Origin: Terfezia claveryi
Lineage: Eukaryota; Ascomycota; Pezizomycetes; Pezizales; Pezizaceae
NCBI GenBank assembly: GCA_015179025.1
Contig: WHUX01000005.1
Coordinates: 1 to 64,000, forward strand
DNA: 64,000 nucleotides
Direction of reading: 5' to 3'
The position numbers and the translations under genes were made by a program. Positions 22,209-34,717 of this stretch are shown piece by piece. A model generated the notes under the pieces. The model searched no databases and had not been told where the DNA came from. It saw only the letters and a list, made by a program, of their open reading frames with translations. Every line of letters starts with the position of its first letter. Positions within the stretch are counted from its first letter, which is position 1.

Positions 22209-25200
22209 ATCTCTCTATCATTGGCTACATTTTTTTACAACTGCCTCACCGCCGGGTAGCGTCATGTTATGTATGATATTTTTCCGGGTAATGCGTTACA
22301 AAACCTCGGTCAGTGCCATGCTCATTACTACGAGTTGAACTTCCTTGTACATCTTAGAATCAATCCTGTATTGTGCAGAAATGCTATGCTTACGTCGTGT
22401 CTAGAAGGTCGAAGCTTAAATAAAACTTCGGTTGCTTGGTCAGCTTCCCTACTATAAATGATCCCTTCTCTACAACAGAGTCCACTTCCATGAGGCCTGC
22501 AGAACTGGCCTGTTCCCGTTCATAGTGAACGATCCGCTCATACCCTTGGGGCATTTCCCCCGAATACTATGGCTAGAGCGACACCGGCTTCTCCACAATG
22601 CGATAATGAAAGTGTGGGAAATTCCGCTTGAGGGTTACTCAAAGAGGAATTTCGACGGCTCAGATTAACTAGGGTTCCTGGCTGTGTCAGGGAAAGCTAT
22701 CCAATGGCCAAAAATAGGGAAGTAGGAAATTCAGGGGTTGCAGTGTTCGAGGACTTTGTTATAGGATGCGCACTGTCGTTTCTACCATCTCTTATGTTAT
22801 ATCGCTCTATACCCGGTGAACAGCCCAACATTTGGGCCTCTTATTATTCAGGTAACATGATATGAGAAAGCTTGTGATATTGGCGTCAATTTTCACTACG
22901 ACACGCCACATCTAGAGCTTAGAATGTCAGCTGCACCCTCTTATTGGAGGATTTCTTGGTATGTCGAGAACACTTGCATATCCCTGCTAGGCCATCATCT
23001 CGTTCCATCAATAGGTTACACATGGTCGGAGATTAACGGCCTTCTAGAACGCTGATTTTCTTCCGTTTTCAGGGGAACATTTTTGCCTACTACCTAAATA
23101 GCTAGGCCGTTAGGCAAGTCTGGCTGCGTTCGCAACCAGCGGTTCACTCGACTGTGACATCTTGCCGGTGCTCACAGCATCTGTAGTGATACGAAGGTTG
23201 TGAGCAACATCGGCCCACCGGAGACCGGTGTCCCGAATGAAACCTGGCTTGTACTAACTTTTTGCATATTCTGACCCACACTCTTTCTAAGAGACCTAAA
23301 ACACGGCCTCGAGCTTCGGCTCCTGACGCGTCAATGGTGTCGTGTACCCATCGCTGGTAATGCGCCACATTTGCTTTCTGTGAAACAACAAGTAGCATCC
23401 CATCGCCGAAGCCATGAATAGCACGCTACCCTCGTGACCATACTTTCTTGCAGGTCAATGCAGGCCGCATTGCTGTTGTAGTGGAGCGCAGAAGACTGGT
23501 GAATACACCTCTACATAGATGATAAAACTTCTTCAAGACCCCTTGCTCGGCCACCAGGGCACAAGAATAGAATCCGATGAAGAGGTAGCATGAGCCTAGG
23601 GGAAAGGAGAGGGGCTGGACTTTAGACAAGTGCGTCATATGGGGATCGTGGTAATTTTGTTATGTATGGAAATGGGTACAGCGGAATTCTTGCCCTGGTT
23701 TCTCGTCATGTGTGATCCCAACTGTCGGGTTAGGGATTACCCTAGGATGGTGGCTATGTTCACTGTCTTTGACGATCCTCGCCCCGCACGGGTTGCAAAG
23801 ACTAGAGCTAGAAAGCCTCAAGTTCCTGATCTCCACCATGTGGATTGGGCTGTAGAGCGCTCATGAGACAGGTGGCGGAGACTGGACTCGCGTAGGTATG
23901 TCTTTTTGGAAGTACCCTCCGGCGATTGGCTACTGTTCCTTGTACTTTGCGCGTTGCTTTTTTCGAAAAGGTTGCCAATCTTACAGATCACCAGCTCTGC
24001 TTTGTGGGAGCAGAGATGGAGCATGGACAGATGTGCCCAATGAGACTGGCTTGAAGAATCGAGGCAATGATGGTGGTCATGGCCTGGTATGTCTCATCTT
24101 GTCTCAAATGGTCGTCGTCTCTTCTTACAATCAATTCAATCATTCATGCGCTGCGAGAAAAATACCATATTACCTTCCCTCTTCTTTCCCCCTTCAGATT
24201 AATTGCCCCACCACCAGCCGCAATTCCCGGAAACCACACCCCTGATGGAGGACGACATGTTTGACGATAGCCTTCACCAGGAACTAAGGTACCTGCCGGC
24301 CGGTCGTGCTTCGGAATTATGCTTTGGATCCGCTGGTGCGAACCAAAGGTGGAGATGATATAGGAATTTCTGACAGGAAGATTAAGCAAAATATTCACAC
24401 CCATTCCCTGCGTTAGCCAATTGCATCTCTACTGTAATGCAGCCTTCTTAACGATAATTCTGTATGCCTCATTTCCATCTACGCAATTTGGTTGATTCAC
24501 TTCCCTGCACTTATCTACTTTTTTTGTAGTTGCACGGTTCTGGCTAGGTTCGGGAAATCTAAGGCTTCCGAGACCCTCCTCCGAGCGACCGAGTACACAC
24601 CATCCCTTCTTGCTCATTACCTCCTCCTCCTAAACTTCGCTTTTCATTTGAGCTTCATGTGCTGAAGACCCAAGTCGGTTGACCGTCCAATCGGAGCTCG
24701 AAAGAAAGGGCTCCCCAGCCGAACTAGGATATTGATGAGGCAGACTCCCTTCAATGTATGATTATACCCCTCCTTGTTTGAACTGTGAGCCAAAGGATCA
24801 ACAGGATGTAAGCAGGTCTAGAGAGATTGAAGGAGGCCAATCTAGGGCGAACCAAAGCGCGATTGTCACACATCACAATCGGGCCGTTGTACGGGGCTTG
24901 ATAGAACAGTCTGGTCTACCACCCTGGTATAGCCCTCTAAGTGTCAGCCATTCGTCAGGGCATTTGGTTTCCTTTCCAAGCATACAAATATATCCTCTAG
25001 TGGCCTTTAGCCCAGCGAGCCATCTTTAATACGACCCACCCGTACATTCAAAACTCTCTTCATCCCTTCCGCCTGCAATCTTAAGCCAACGGAGTACTCA
25101 GCCTAAGTTCGCATTTGTGCACCTGTCTTACGGAGAACCCCACCTGTCATTCACGCTGTCGACAACTACTGTTCGTTACCGTGCTGCTTCTGCAGCAACA

Positions 25201-25253
25201 GCATTCACCCACGAGCTTGCTGTCTCAACTGGGGACTATTCACTTTATGTGGA
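22209..25253. other. Intergenic stretch of 3 kb, nothing recognised
   Basis: Only short open frames, none with recognisable motifs or splice continuity. The last part before 25254 is presumably the promoter and leader of the following gene. Confidence 0.5.
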
Positions 25254-26419
25254 ATGGACAGTGACCGAGTGCGCTCCACATCCCGCACATTTGACGACAT
25301 TCCCCGGGCATACCAGAGACGGCGTGCACAAGAAGACCAAGCGGCATACTCTGACGACTCCTCGCATCAATTTGGGTCTTTACAGAGTTCTCCAATGGGT
25401 TACCAATCCGACTATTCTCCACAGGGGGGACATAGGCAACAGCAGTCATTTCCTCCATACACATCCACTGTGATGTACAGCCTTTCCCAGTCACCATCCG
25501 TAACTGCACATTCCTATAATACAATTCAGTCATACCCTGCACATCGCCAAAATGCGGCAATAGAGGTCCTCTCGTCTCAGTTTGGCATTCCTCCATACTA
25601 TGTTGCTGAGTCGCAAAGCTCTGGGTCAAACGTAGGCACCCCTCATCAACAAACCCAATCTCAGTATTACCCTCAGTCAAGCTCTCCGCAACGATTACCA
25701 CCGTCGTATACCTCCACAATACATGAGTTGACCCAGCAACCAGCTTCTACGTACGAGTCTACAACAGAAGATCCGGTGCAGGGTCAAAAGAATCAGAGTG
25801 GTTCTTTTGAAGAAGCCTATAGTCAATATCAGACAGCACTTCGAAGCACATTCCAGAGTATGCGGGATGGGAGGTTATTGGAAGCAGGTCGCTCGTTATT
25901 GGAGCTTTCAACTTGGCTACTGTCAAATGCCGTCGATTTTGGTATGTTACACAAGATTTTTTTTTTACCACACCCTCTAATCAGGAAATCAATTGATTGA
26001 TTGCTGAGATTAGTGCTAGGTCTAGTTCGTGACGAGCAAGAGTTATATGCAGATCGCACGCGTCTATGGAACGAGTTTAATATATGCTGGTTGTCGGTTC
26101 TTGCTAAGGAAAAGGAATTGGTTCAAAGTATTATGGATGGGCAGCAGCTACAAGCGCCAAAGGGCATCTTGCGAGAGGAAGCATTACAGCATCTCGGCTC
26201 CGAGCTAATCAGGCTCTGTGATAGCATGGAGAGGCATGGTTTGGTAGATTATCAGATGGGCGTTTGGGAAGAGGAAATTTTAGATTGTGAGCATAGGCTT
26301 TACGGAGTGTATCTAACTTGTTTGAAATTAACTGACATTACGTGGTAATAGCTATTCAAGAGTGCCTCGACCTGTTGGAACGTCATTACGGTCCATCGAC
26401 CACCCCACGCAACCCATAA
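25254..26419 (+). CDS. Conserved fungal protein of unknown function
   Basis: Exons 25254-25941, 26014-26286, 26352-26419; 342 aa; intron phases close and the last two introns have clear signals (branch AACTGAC). The first 180 residues are Gln/Ser/Tyr/Pro-rich and disordered, with one short ordered island (NAAIEVLSSQFGIPPYYV). The C-terminal 160 residues are helical: FEEAYSQYQTALRSTFQSM, then LLELSTWLLSNAV, ADRTRLWNEFNICWLSVL, and RLCDSMERHGLVDYQMGVWE, ending near ECLDLLERHYG. I recall this pattern from uncharacterised proteins across filamentous ascomycetes but no function. No membrane segment or signal peptide. Intracellular location is inferred. Confidence 0.8.
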
Positions 26420-29380
26420 TACCCCTCAATACAGATCCGACTGAAACAACCAGGCTCATGCATTAATTTCTTTTTCTTGATTGACAGCGTATATCTCATT
26501 TTCATTTGTTATCGTCATCGCCATACATACGGTTTATTTTGTTATGCTTGGGACGCATTGTCAGAAGCAGGGATTGGACTTTTGCGTTATGTACGCGGTG
26601 TTAAGTGGGTAAAGATCCGGTATTATTATTAACATTGACATGGCTTATAGGAAGGAGTTTTTGCTGGCATTTTGGGGGGTAGAAGGTTTTTTAGGGGGGA
26701 GGGGTGATTGTTTATATATAGACTTGGTTCACGCGTTGTTACACCCAGCCTGTCGTCTTCTTGACCTTGCTTGCATTTTCCACACACTCAGTTTCGAAAT
26801 TTTCTTCAACAATTCACTACTTTTGTTGGCATTCAGTTTTTGTGTTTCAGGGCAGGCTGTTTGTACTATACGGGGTGTGTTGTTTGGATTATATCATATA
26901 GATAGGGAATTTGGTCAAGCATAGCGTTTATACTTATCATAGTAATTTTCTTCGTTTTACAGTATTCGGGGTGTTCCTGTACTCTTGAGCTTTAATTTGG
27001 CCTTGGGAAAACCTGAATTGTCGTTTATTTACTCTTACCCATCTGTACTACTCACCTGTCTCTCCACTCCTCGCGCCCCCAATGCAAGAACGATTCCCGT
27101 CGCGGAGCTCATGGTAGACAATCGAGAAATATCAACACTTTCAACAATCCAATCGGCTGTAGGATGTGTGAACGATTGATATGAGTGTGTTAATAAGGCG
27201 TCGAAACTTGTGAGTACATATATAATCAGCTGAAGCTGCTAGCCATATTTACCGACCAATATTTGGAGTCACGATTTGAGATCGTTTGGGGGCCGCGTAC
27301 AGTTGACTTCCGATGCGGTTGCACCGAATATGCACTTATGCTGGATGCATAGTGTACTCTTCAAAGATGGCTCTCCAGATACATTTTGCATACTTTGCCA
27401 GTTATGTTTCTGATATAATAAACAGTAGCACATGTGATTTTCCGAATGCTTTATAGTTACCCACCTTAGTTGATGCCCGAATACCATACTGAGGGGACCA
27501 GGGTCTCCGAGGTACTGAACATACCGAGAGTAGTAGGATTACCGTGGTCTTTTGTTTCTATCAGACGGCACCCAATGTACATATGGGACTTTGGCTTCGA
27601 AAATATGATAGTAGACAAGATATCCCTTGACTTATTCTATCACATTAGAGGCAATGTACATTACAAGAAGCGTTAAACCAACATGGCAGTCTGGCTCTTC
27701 TGTTAATACCACACATTCTGGCTTGGCTTCATTGAAGATTAGGTTGAATCCAACTTGATCCCCATTTTTTCAGACTGAGGTTTCCCGGCTTCCTTACGGC
27801 ATTTACTGGTGGTAATGGTATCTCCTTTCTCCTGAAATACTTCGCAAGGCAAATGGTACTATTAATTAGAGTCTTGGTTTGGTTCGCTTTCAGTGTGGGT
27901 AGTTTGTGATTTACATTTCAGAGTCCCAAGTAAAGCTGCCCTTTTGATTGAAGCGACTCCACGACGCACTATGATGATTACCCTGAAGCCACCAGATAGT
28001 GTGGGAAACTATATCTATTACAATGTGATGTCGTGATTTCGTTTGGCCAATCCTCTATAAAAAATAATAACATGTGCATTTTTTTTTTCCTAAACCCATT
28101 GATCGCGAAGGAGTGGCTGAACACAAGATGATGCATCGATATTCAATCTTTTAATTTTCTACCAGAAAGTGAAACCGCAAACGTCTAGTGCACTAACATC
28201 AATATCTGCGAACACCTCATTCGTGATCGATATTGCAATTACATTAATTACTCGCAAGAGCATAGGATCCTAGAACCAAGCAGTCATGACCATCTTTTAT
28301 ACCCCTTAATCGCGTAAAGGCCATATACATATACATAACATAATGTGGTATAGTATCGTTCGATATATTAGGTCGCGCCTTTTGGGGTATTGTATTCATA
28401 ATAGACACGAGTAGGTATGACTGGGCTGGTACTAATTTTGTATTAATATTCCAATTCATACATGAGGAGGTGGCTTGTGCATGCGTTAGATATACTGTAC
28501 ACTTTCTATTATTTATTACGCCTTATATTGCCAGGGTGGGATATTGGTGAACGACATTTGCAAAACAATCCTATATACATGCATTCATATGTAGTCTTAT
28601 GTACTTCTAGGAACCAGTTTGAGAGTCGTAGTTGAAAACTGGGCTTTCGGGATTAACTGGATCCAACTGATCATTAGCGGGGTACCGTAAAGACTTGATA
28701 CTCAGCTTCAGGCCAGGTTGTTGGCAATACGACCAAACATGACTCGGTGGTACATCAGAATAAGATCTAATACACGGGACAGGGATCGCTAACCGCTATG
28801 CAATGAAATCGAATGCTGTTGTAAATGAAGCAAGAACACGCTTGCCAGTTATCTGAAGCCTGACCCGAATATTGACCCTGGGTGAGAAATCGATAGTAAC
28901 GGTACTATCCTAGTATTACTTTATCTCTGACATTGCGCATGAACCTGGTAATGTTAATCGGCAGACGTTTGGAACCGCGGATGGGCGTTGGTCATCTCTC
29001 ATTGGGGTCCACTGAATTTACTTAGAGCCATTGGTCACCGCTTACTATTTGCACGTGGCTGTTCAACGATCGAACAGAGAAACAAATCGATTGGTACAGG
29101 TACGACTTACAATTTTCCAAATATTTAAGCTAGGATCAATCCCATGACTCTTGATTCGTTGGATGCACTAATAACAACATACAGCACAGCTGACTGGGTA
29201 TAATAATGACGCCAATCGCTTGAAGGTATTCCTGGCCTCAGACAAAACAATGATTAACTTCTGAGCCAGTAGTTCAAGGTGCTCAAAAGAAGGTATAAAA
29301 GCCTAAGGGTAATTTAGACATGTAGAAGAAAAGGCCAACCGAACCAAAACAGACGAATAATAAGAAAACTCCCGCTGTAC
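26420..29380. other. Intergenic stretch of 3 kb, nothing recognised
   Basis: AT-rich; only short open frames without motifs. Contains the 3' ends of the convergent flanking genes. Confidence 0.5.
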
Positions 29381-30194
29381 TTAGAACTGATCCAAGGTCA
29401 TCATATTCATGGAAACATCAGTATTCTCCACCATCTTTGTGAACTCCTCGAAGCTAATTTTTCCGTCAAGGTCGGTATCGGCTTCCATCATAGTCTTATC
29501 AACAATCTATAGTCGAGGCATAGGTCAGTGGGTTTGGTGAATGTGATACTAGACATCTTCCATACCTGCTGGAGCTGCTGGTCCTTAAGATTGCTTCCAA
29601 CCATCATCTTGAGCACAATGAAGAGCTCGCCATTGGAAATGTAGCCATCCCTGTCGATGTCGTAAACCTTGAAGGCAAATCGAAGCTTTTCTTCTTTGTT
29701 ACCTTTACTAGAGAACGCACTCAAGCCTGATACGAACTCCTGGAAATCGACATCTCCGCCACCGTCTTCATCGAAAATAGCAATCATTCTAAGCTGCAGG
29801 TCAGCAGCTGTCTGCTTGACATCAGGACATCATGAGAATAACCTTGTTGCGAGCGGATTTGACGATACTTGCGGGAGACTTAGGAACTCGTCGCGTTCGA
29901 TTGTTCCGGAGTTATCCTATAGAAGCTCAGGCATATTAGCAAGCGCTTGTAGCCATTTTGCGGTTGCGGAACCTTGCCTTATCTAGTTTCATAAACCTCT
30001 TCCTCAAACGGTCCACCTCCTCATGGTCGACTGAACAGCATGTCAGCCCCGCTCAATCCACCTGGTACTGATAAATGGATTGTTGCTCGCGAATGGTGGC
30101 GGGGCCAAGCCCAGGGAAACCACGGAGAGACGGTAGACTCACAGTTCGACCCGGACACAATGTTGTCCATGAGCTGGGAGCTGTTGTTCCCCAT
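29381..30194 (-). CDS. CNB1: Calcineurin regulatory subunit B
   Basis: Five exons: 30194-30143, 30030-29978, 29916-29843, 29788-29566, 29506-29381; 175 aa, the family length. The N-terminus [11 protein letters not shown] carries an N-myristoylation Gly. Four EF-hands follow: [39 protein letters not shown] and [13 protein letters not shown], each with intact acidic calcium ligands. The C-terminus is NMTLDQF. This subunit binds the catalytic subunit and makes the phosphatase respond to calcium and calmodulin; in fungi it governs stress tolerance and hyphal growth. The second intron (29977-29917) begins with GC, not GT (AAG|GCAAGG), which is needed to give LDKDNSG. It is divergent from EPL1, with about 740 bases between start codons. 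Confidence 0.96.
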
Positions 30195-30934
30195 GGCTAC
30201 TGAAGGTTGACGAAACGTATACGAAGCGTGACCTGGGGCCGTTTCCCAGGAACAGAATGGGCGAATGCGGGTAGATGGTTGATCGTGCTAAGAGGATGGG
30301 GTTTTCTTGGCGAGATTGGTGATCGGTCGTCTGGGTATGGCACGTGGCGGCTGTGGCTCAGCCAATCAAACCTGCTCTGGCAAAACAAACTGAATGAAAC
30401 ACTTGTAAGAGGCGAGATTTTTTTCACGGAAGTTCTACACACTCCAGAGTCACACACGAATACGTAGAAGAAAAGCATCTCGGCATCACAAAGGCCATAG
30501 TGCAAGAAACTGTCACAGGGTCTGCCCGTATTTCCTGGCCGTGAAAGAAGCAGAGACTCAGGCAGTCTACATACACGCGCGCTACAGCAGACAAGCTTGC
30601 CGTCACCGATCGCCGGTTGCAGAAAGAAACCTCAACACCAACGCATAACAGGAATCTCAGTGTCCAAGAAATTCCCCCCAGACAATCCGCCTAGCCGCCC
30701 CCCCCAACGTGCGACGACGATAGCCTACCTCTGCATTATTGAGCCAACGCCAAAAAAAAAAAATCAACACCCCCGCAGCAGCTGAGGTACGCCAATCTAC
30801 GACTTTCGCGACATCAAATAAATCCTCTGTCTTTGCCCTGCACGAATATCGGCGAAAAATTTCCTGTGTTCCTCTCGTCGCTGCTATAGTTCTCTCCAAA
30901 GTTTGCGACACGTCGTCGCTACCGAGTCGCCACC

Positions 30935-33120
30935 ATGACGAGGTCTACTGCGGCCGGGAACCGTTTTCGAACGCGAAAGCTGTCGACAAAGCAGTCCCTG
31001 GCCGTATTGAGGGAGAGCCAAATCGATTCTATCGATGATGATGGTCAGCGATATATTCCCCAGATAGAAACTGGTGTTGACCAGCGGGAAGAAATCGTGT
31101 GTTTCCCTTCCCCGCCCCTTTCCCCTGTCACTATCTTTAGCCTCATGTCACGCGTATACCAACCATAATGCATCGTCCACGTATGGCAAACAACATCAGT
31201 GTAAAAATTTATATATGCATTGAAAATTATTAAGACTTCATTGTCACGTCCCCATTACTTGCTTATTTCATTTTTTTTTTTTTGTTTCGGAGTATTCTTG
31301 TGTTGCGAGGTCTCATAGGGCTGTAAAAACCGGGCTAACCGTCCATGTGTTGCTGCAGGAACACCACCTTCAGGCTGCTATCTCTGCATCCCAGACTGCT
31401 GTAGTGGGCGGCCAAGTCCCTCAGATATACATCCCCACACCAGATGCCTCAAAAACGATCTGCGAGTATGAAGCGTTATACCCAAAAAGGTTTTCGCAAC
31501 CTAACAGCTACATACGGTTCTCCTCCACCGTTGAAGACTGTTGTGGCACTGCATATTGTATGGACTCGGATGATGATAAGTTCCTGCAGAAGTTAAACTC
31601 AAACAAACGTTCCACAGGAGCACAATGCTCGGAAGATACTTTCGAAGAGGTGATGCAGCACTTTGAGAATACGGTGGCTGCAAAGCTACCATATCTCCAT
31701 CTAGAATCCGATATAGAGGAAAAAATTACTCCTCTAAAGGACATGGAGGAGGCATTTGATGAAAGCCATAGTTCTACAGTAAGGAAATTCGCAAAGGATA
31801 TATACGATCATTGGAGGCAACGGCGAATAGCCCGTGGAGGGCGTACTATTATGCCAACCATCAGGGTAAGAGAAAGCAAACATGTGCAATCATCTATACT
31901 ATTGTTAACAGCATTCGATTAGATTGAATCTGGAGCAGACAAAGACGATGATCCTTATGTTTGTTTCCGAAAGTTTGAACACCGACAAGTTCGAAAGACG
32001 AGACGCACAGATGCACAAAGTACCGAAAAGCTGAAGAAACTACGACAGGAAATGGAGATGGCACGCGCTATCGTAGCTGATGTATTGGCGCGAGAAAAGA
32101 TGCGGAAAGAATCCATCTTAGTTTCTCAAAACATTTTCGAGCTTCGCACGGCAGTCAAGGACTTTAAGCGAAAGAATAATCTAAGAGGTGATGATGAAGA
32201 TTTGTACGAGAGTAGCAAGGTGAGCACCCACTTGAGCACCGGAATTTCTCGCATATTGAAACTCACTAATCTCAACAGAGTCGGAAAACAAACCTTCTTC
32301 CGCCTCCTCTGCCAGTTCGTGCAGGCGCTCAAAGCATAGTGCGAGTAGGCTCAGACATGAGGCCACCAGAAGCAGAGCTTACACAACTCAGTGAAGCTCA
32401 GCGTAAGAAGGTGGAGAAGTGGCGTGGGGCTGTTGAAGCTGGGCAGCAGAAAAGAATGATTTCAAATATGGGCGTTGAGGATTATACAGAGGTATGCACA
32501 GAGAATCAAGAGGATTATATGGCCTCTAACACGGATTCAGATGCCAATCTCAGATTTGGACTTATCAAGATCCTTCGACGACTACCGCGCGGTCCAAACA
32601 TTCTATCTCCCAAGTCCGCCGCCCTCCCTGTCTCCAGTTCAATCACCCCGAGAGGACCATTTTGATGAGCTGCGCCATATGCCTACTATACGTTCAGAGA
32701 ATATCAATAATACGAGTCAAAAGAGTTTGCCACAGTACCGTCGGCGTATTGGTCGTGGTGGTCGACTTTTTATTGACCGAAAGAATTTGCCAATGATAAG
32801 CCCCAAGAAGCGGGATAGTATCAGCGAAATAGTACTTGACCGCTTCAAGTATGATAACTTTGAGGAAGACCCAATATATGAGTACCCAGTGGACTATAAT
32901 AGCACCTTGTAAGCCCCCTCTGGTTCTATTATTTTGTGATTATTTTACTTACGAGGCAATCACTAGTGCACTACGTTACCGGGCTCGGATGCTCTCTCCG
33001 CCTATGGAGAACCATCACATGACTCCTCAACAATACGCAATGAGGAGGCAACAAGCTCAAGAGCAGTTAGCGGCACAAGGACACCCTCTGCCAACTCCGC
33101 AATCTGCAACTCGATCGTGA
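30935..33120 (+). CDS. EPL1: Enhancer of polycomb-like protein Epl1 (NuA4 subunit)
   Basis: Six exons: 30935-31096, 31359-31865, 31923-32219, 32279-32491, 32541-32908, 32967-33120; 566 aa. Epl1 is a core scaffold of the NuA4 and piccolo-NuA4 histone acetyltransferase complexes, binding Esa1 and Yng2 through its EPcA domain. That domain starts RFRTRKLSTKQSLAVLRESQ, continues through IYIPTPDASKTICEYEALYP, and later has MPTIRIESGADKDDDPYVCF then RKFEHRQVRKTRRTDAQS. A second conserved part follows, with coiled-coil MEMARAIVADVLAREKMRKE. The C-terminal third is basic and Gln-rich (PQYRRRIGRGGRLFIDRK; QQYAMRRQQAQEQLAAQG). Intron 1 is long (262 bases) with a poly-T run. Intron 4 uses the acceptor GATTCAG at 32540; the next AG downstream would break the frame. 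Confidence 0.95.
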
Positions 33121-34717
33121 AACCGCGAGAGAACCCTTAACCATCTTGCCCCGAATATTATGACCCTATAATCTACTACTACGGCCCAACTCTTTTCTAC
33201 CATGTTTACGACGTTTTCCTTACGTTCATGATCAGAAACATTTGCAATAAAACATTGTATAATAGTGATTCCCTTCCTAGTCTTTTCTTTGGCGTTACTC
33301 CTTCTTTGGATTGAGATATATTGTTTTAGTGTCTCTTGTAGTGTCTCTCTAGTGAATGGATCATGGAGAAAGGAAGGAAGAAAGAATGAGAGAAGAAAGC
33401 ACGAAGTAGTAGCTAGCTGATGGAGTGCTGGCCAACTACAATTCCCTAGCATCAGCTGCAGACTAGAATCAGGAAGAAGTTACAGGGTCATACTGCTCCA
33501 TTGATACTGATACTTTCATATGTTTCTCTTTGTTTTCTTCTGTTTGGGAATTGCTTTTTTTTTTTTACTCAACTCCAATCATGGTGAAGTTTACAGTGTC
33601 GAGTGGATTATCTACTCCCTTCCGAATTCCCAGCCCTTCTTGCAGTGACACTCGGCAGTCAACAGGGAGGCATTTGGGCTTGAGGCAGTTTTAGTTTAGT
33701 AGGTGAATGTACGAATATTATTTTTTCCCTTTCCTTTATATCTTCGATTTCTTCTTCTCCTTTTCACTAGGGATTGCTCATTTTACTCTGATTTGCTTAC
33801 GTATCTATCATGGGTGGCTATCTATATATTTTGTCTTGTGCGCTTGTTATACGGGCTAGATTTGATGTTTGCTGGCTTGCTGCGGATGGCTGGCTTTGAG
33901 TTTCAGAGAGATTGGCATGTTGGAAGGAGATGAGTTTTTTTTTTTTTTTTTTTTTTTCCTTTTTCTCCTATGCTCTGGGGGACTTGGATTTGGTATGGGA
34001 TGTAGGTAGTAGGGATGGATTGGATATCTGATCCAATTAGTTACGTGCATTATTGCATGCATACATACAAAGTTAGATTGGGGTGTAGGAGGAGGATGGC
34101 TGGGAATGAATATTCTTGATTTGGGGGCTGGTCAATTGTGTGAGTGCGAAATGGAATTGAGTGATGTGATACGATGATGTAGTATGGTGCCAAACACGCG
34201 CTCGGCGCTATATATTCATACATACATTAAGTACTTACATATGTCTTTGTATTAAGTCAATTGGATTCCTTGGTTTTCATGACCAGTGAGTTGGGATAAA
34301 TTAAGTCGTTATCCTGAGTGTACCCCAAGTAAAAGTAAAACATCAAACAAACGACAGGATTATACATCCCCTTTAGGTGGGTACACAAACGATATGGCAA
34401 ACGTAAATTTGCCATTCGTTGAGAACTAGAAGGACAAGCCAGGTGGGGGAAGGAAGAGAATTGGATGTATACGACGACTTTGTCGTTTGTTGGCAGCAAC
34501 AAAAATCATACGATTGATTGAAAGCTAGCAGACATAAGAAAATCATAAGATTATTGTACATTAGATATTGACCAACCTCATAGAATAAACGTAAAAAAAA
34601 AAAAAAAAATGGCTCTTAACTAAAGAGATCCCTCATAAACCGCCAACACCAACCCAGCCAATGTGAACGGCAATCACTATACCTAAACCCTACCCAACCA
34701 CATGGATTACCCTGAAC
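33121..34717. other. Intergenic stretch between convergent genes
   Basis: No gene. It holds a T homopolymer of about 23 bases (33935-33957) and an A run near 34592. The material is probably the 3' UTRs of EPL1 and GET4 plus spacer. Confidence 0.5.
33935..33957. repeat. T homopolymer
   Basis: A run of about 23 Ts in non-coding DNA. Confidence 0.8.
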
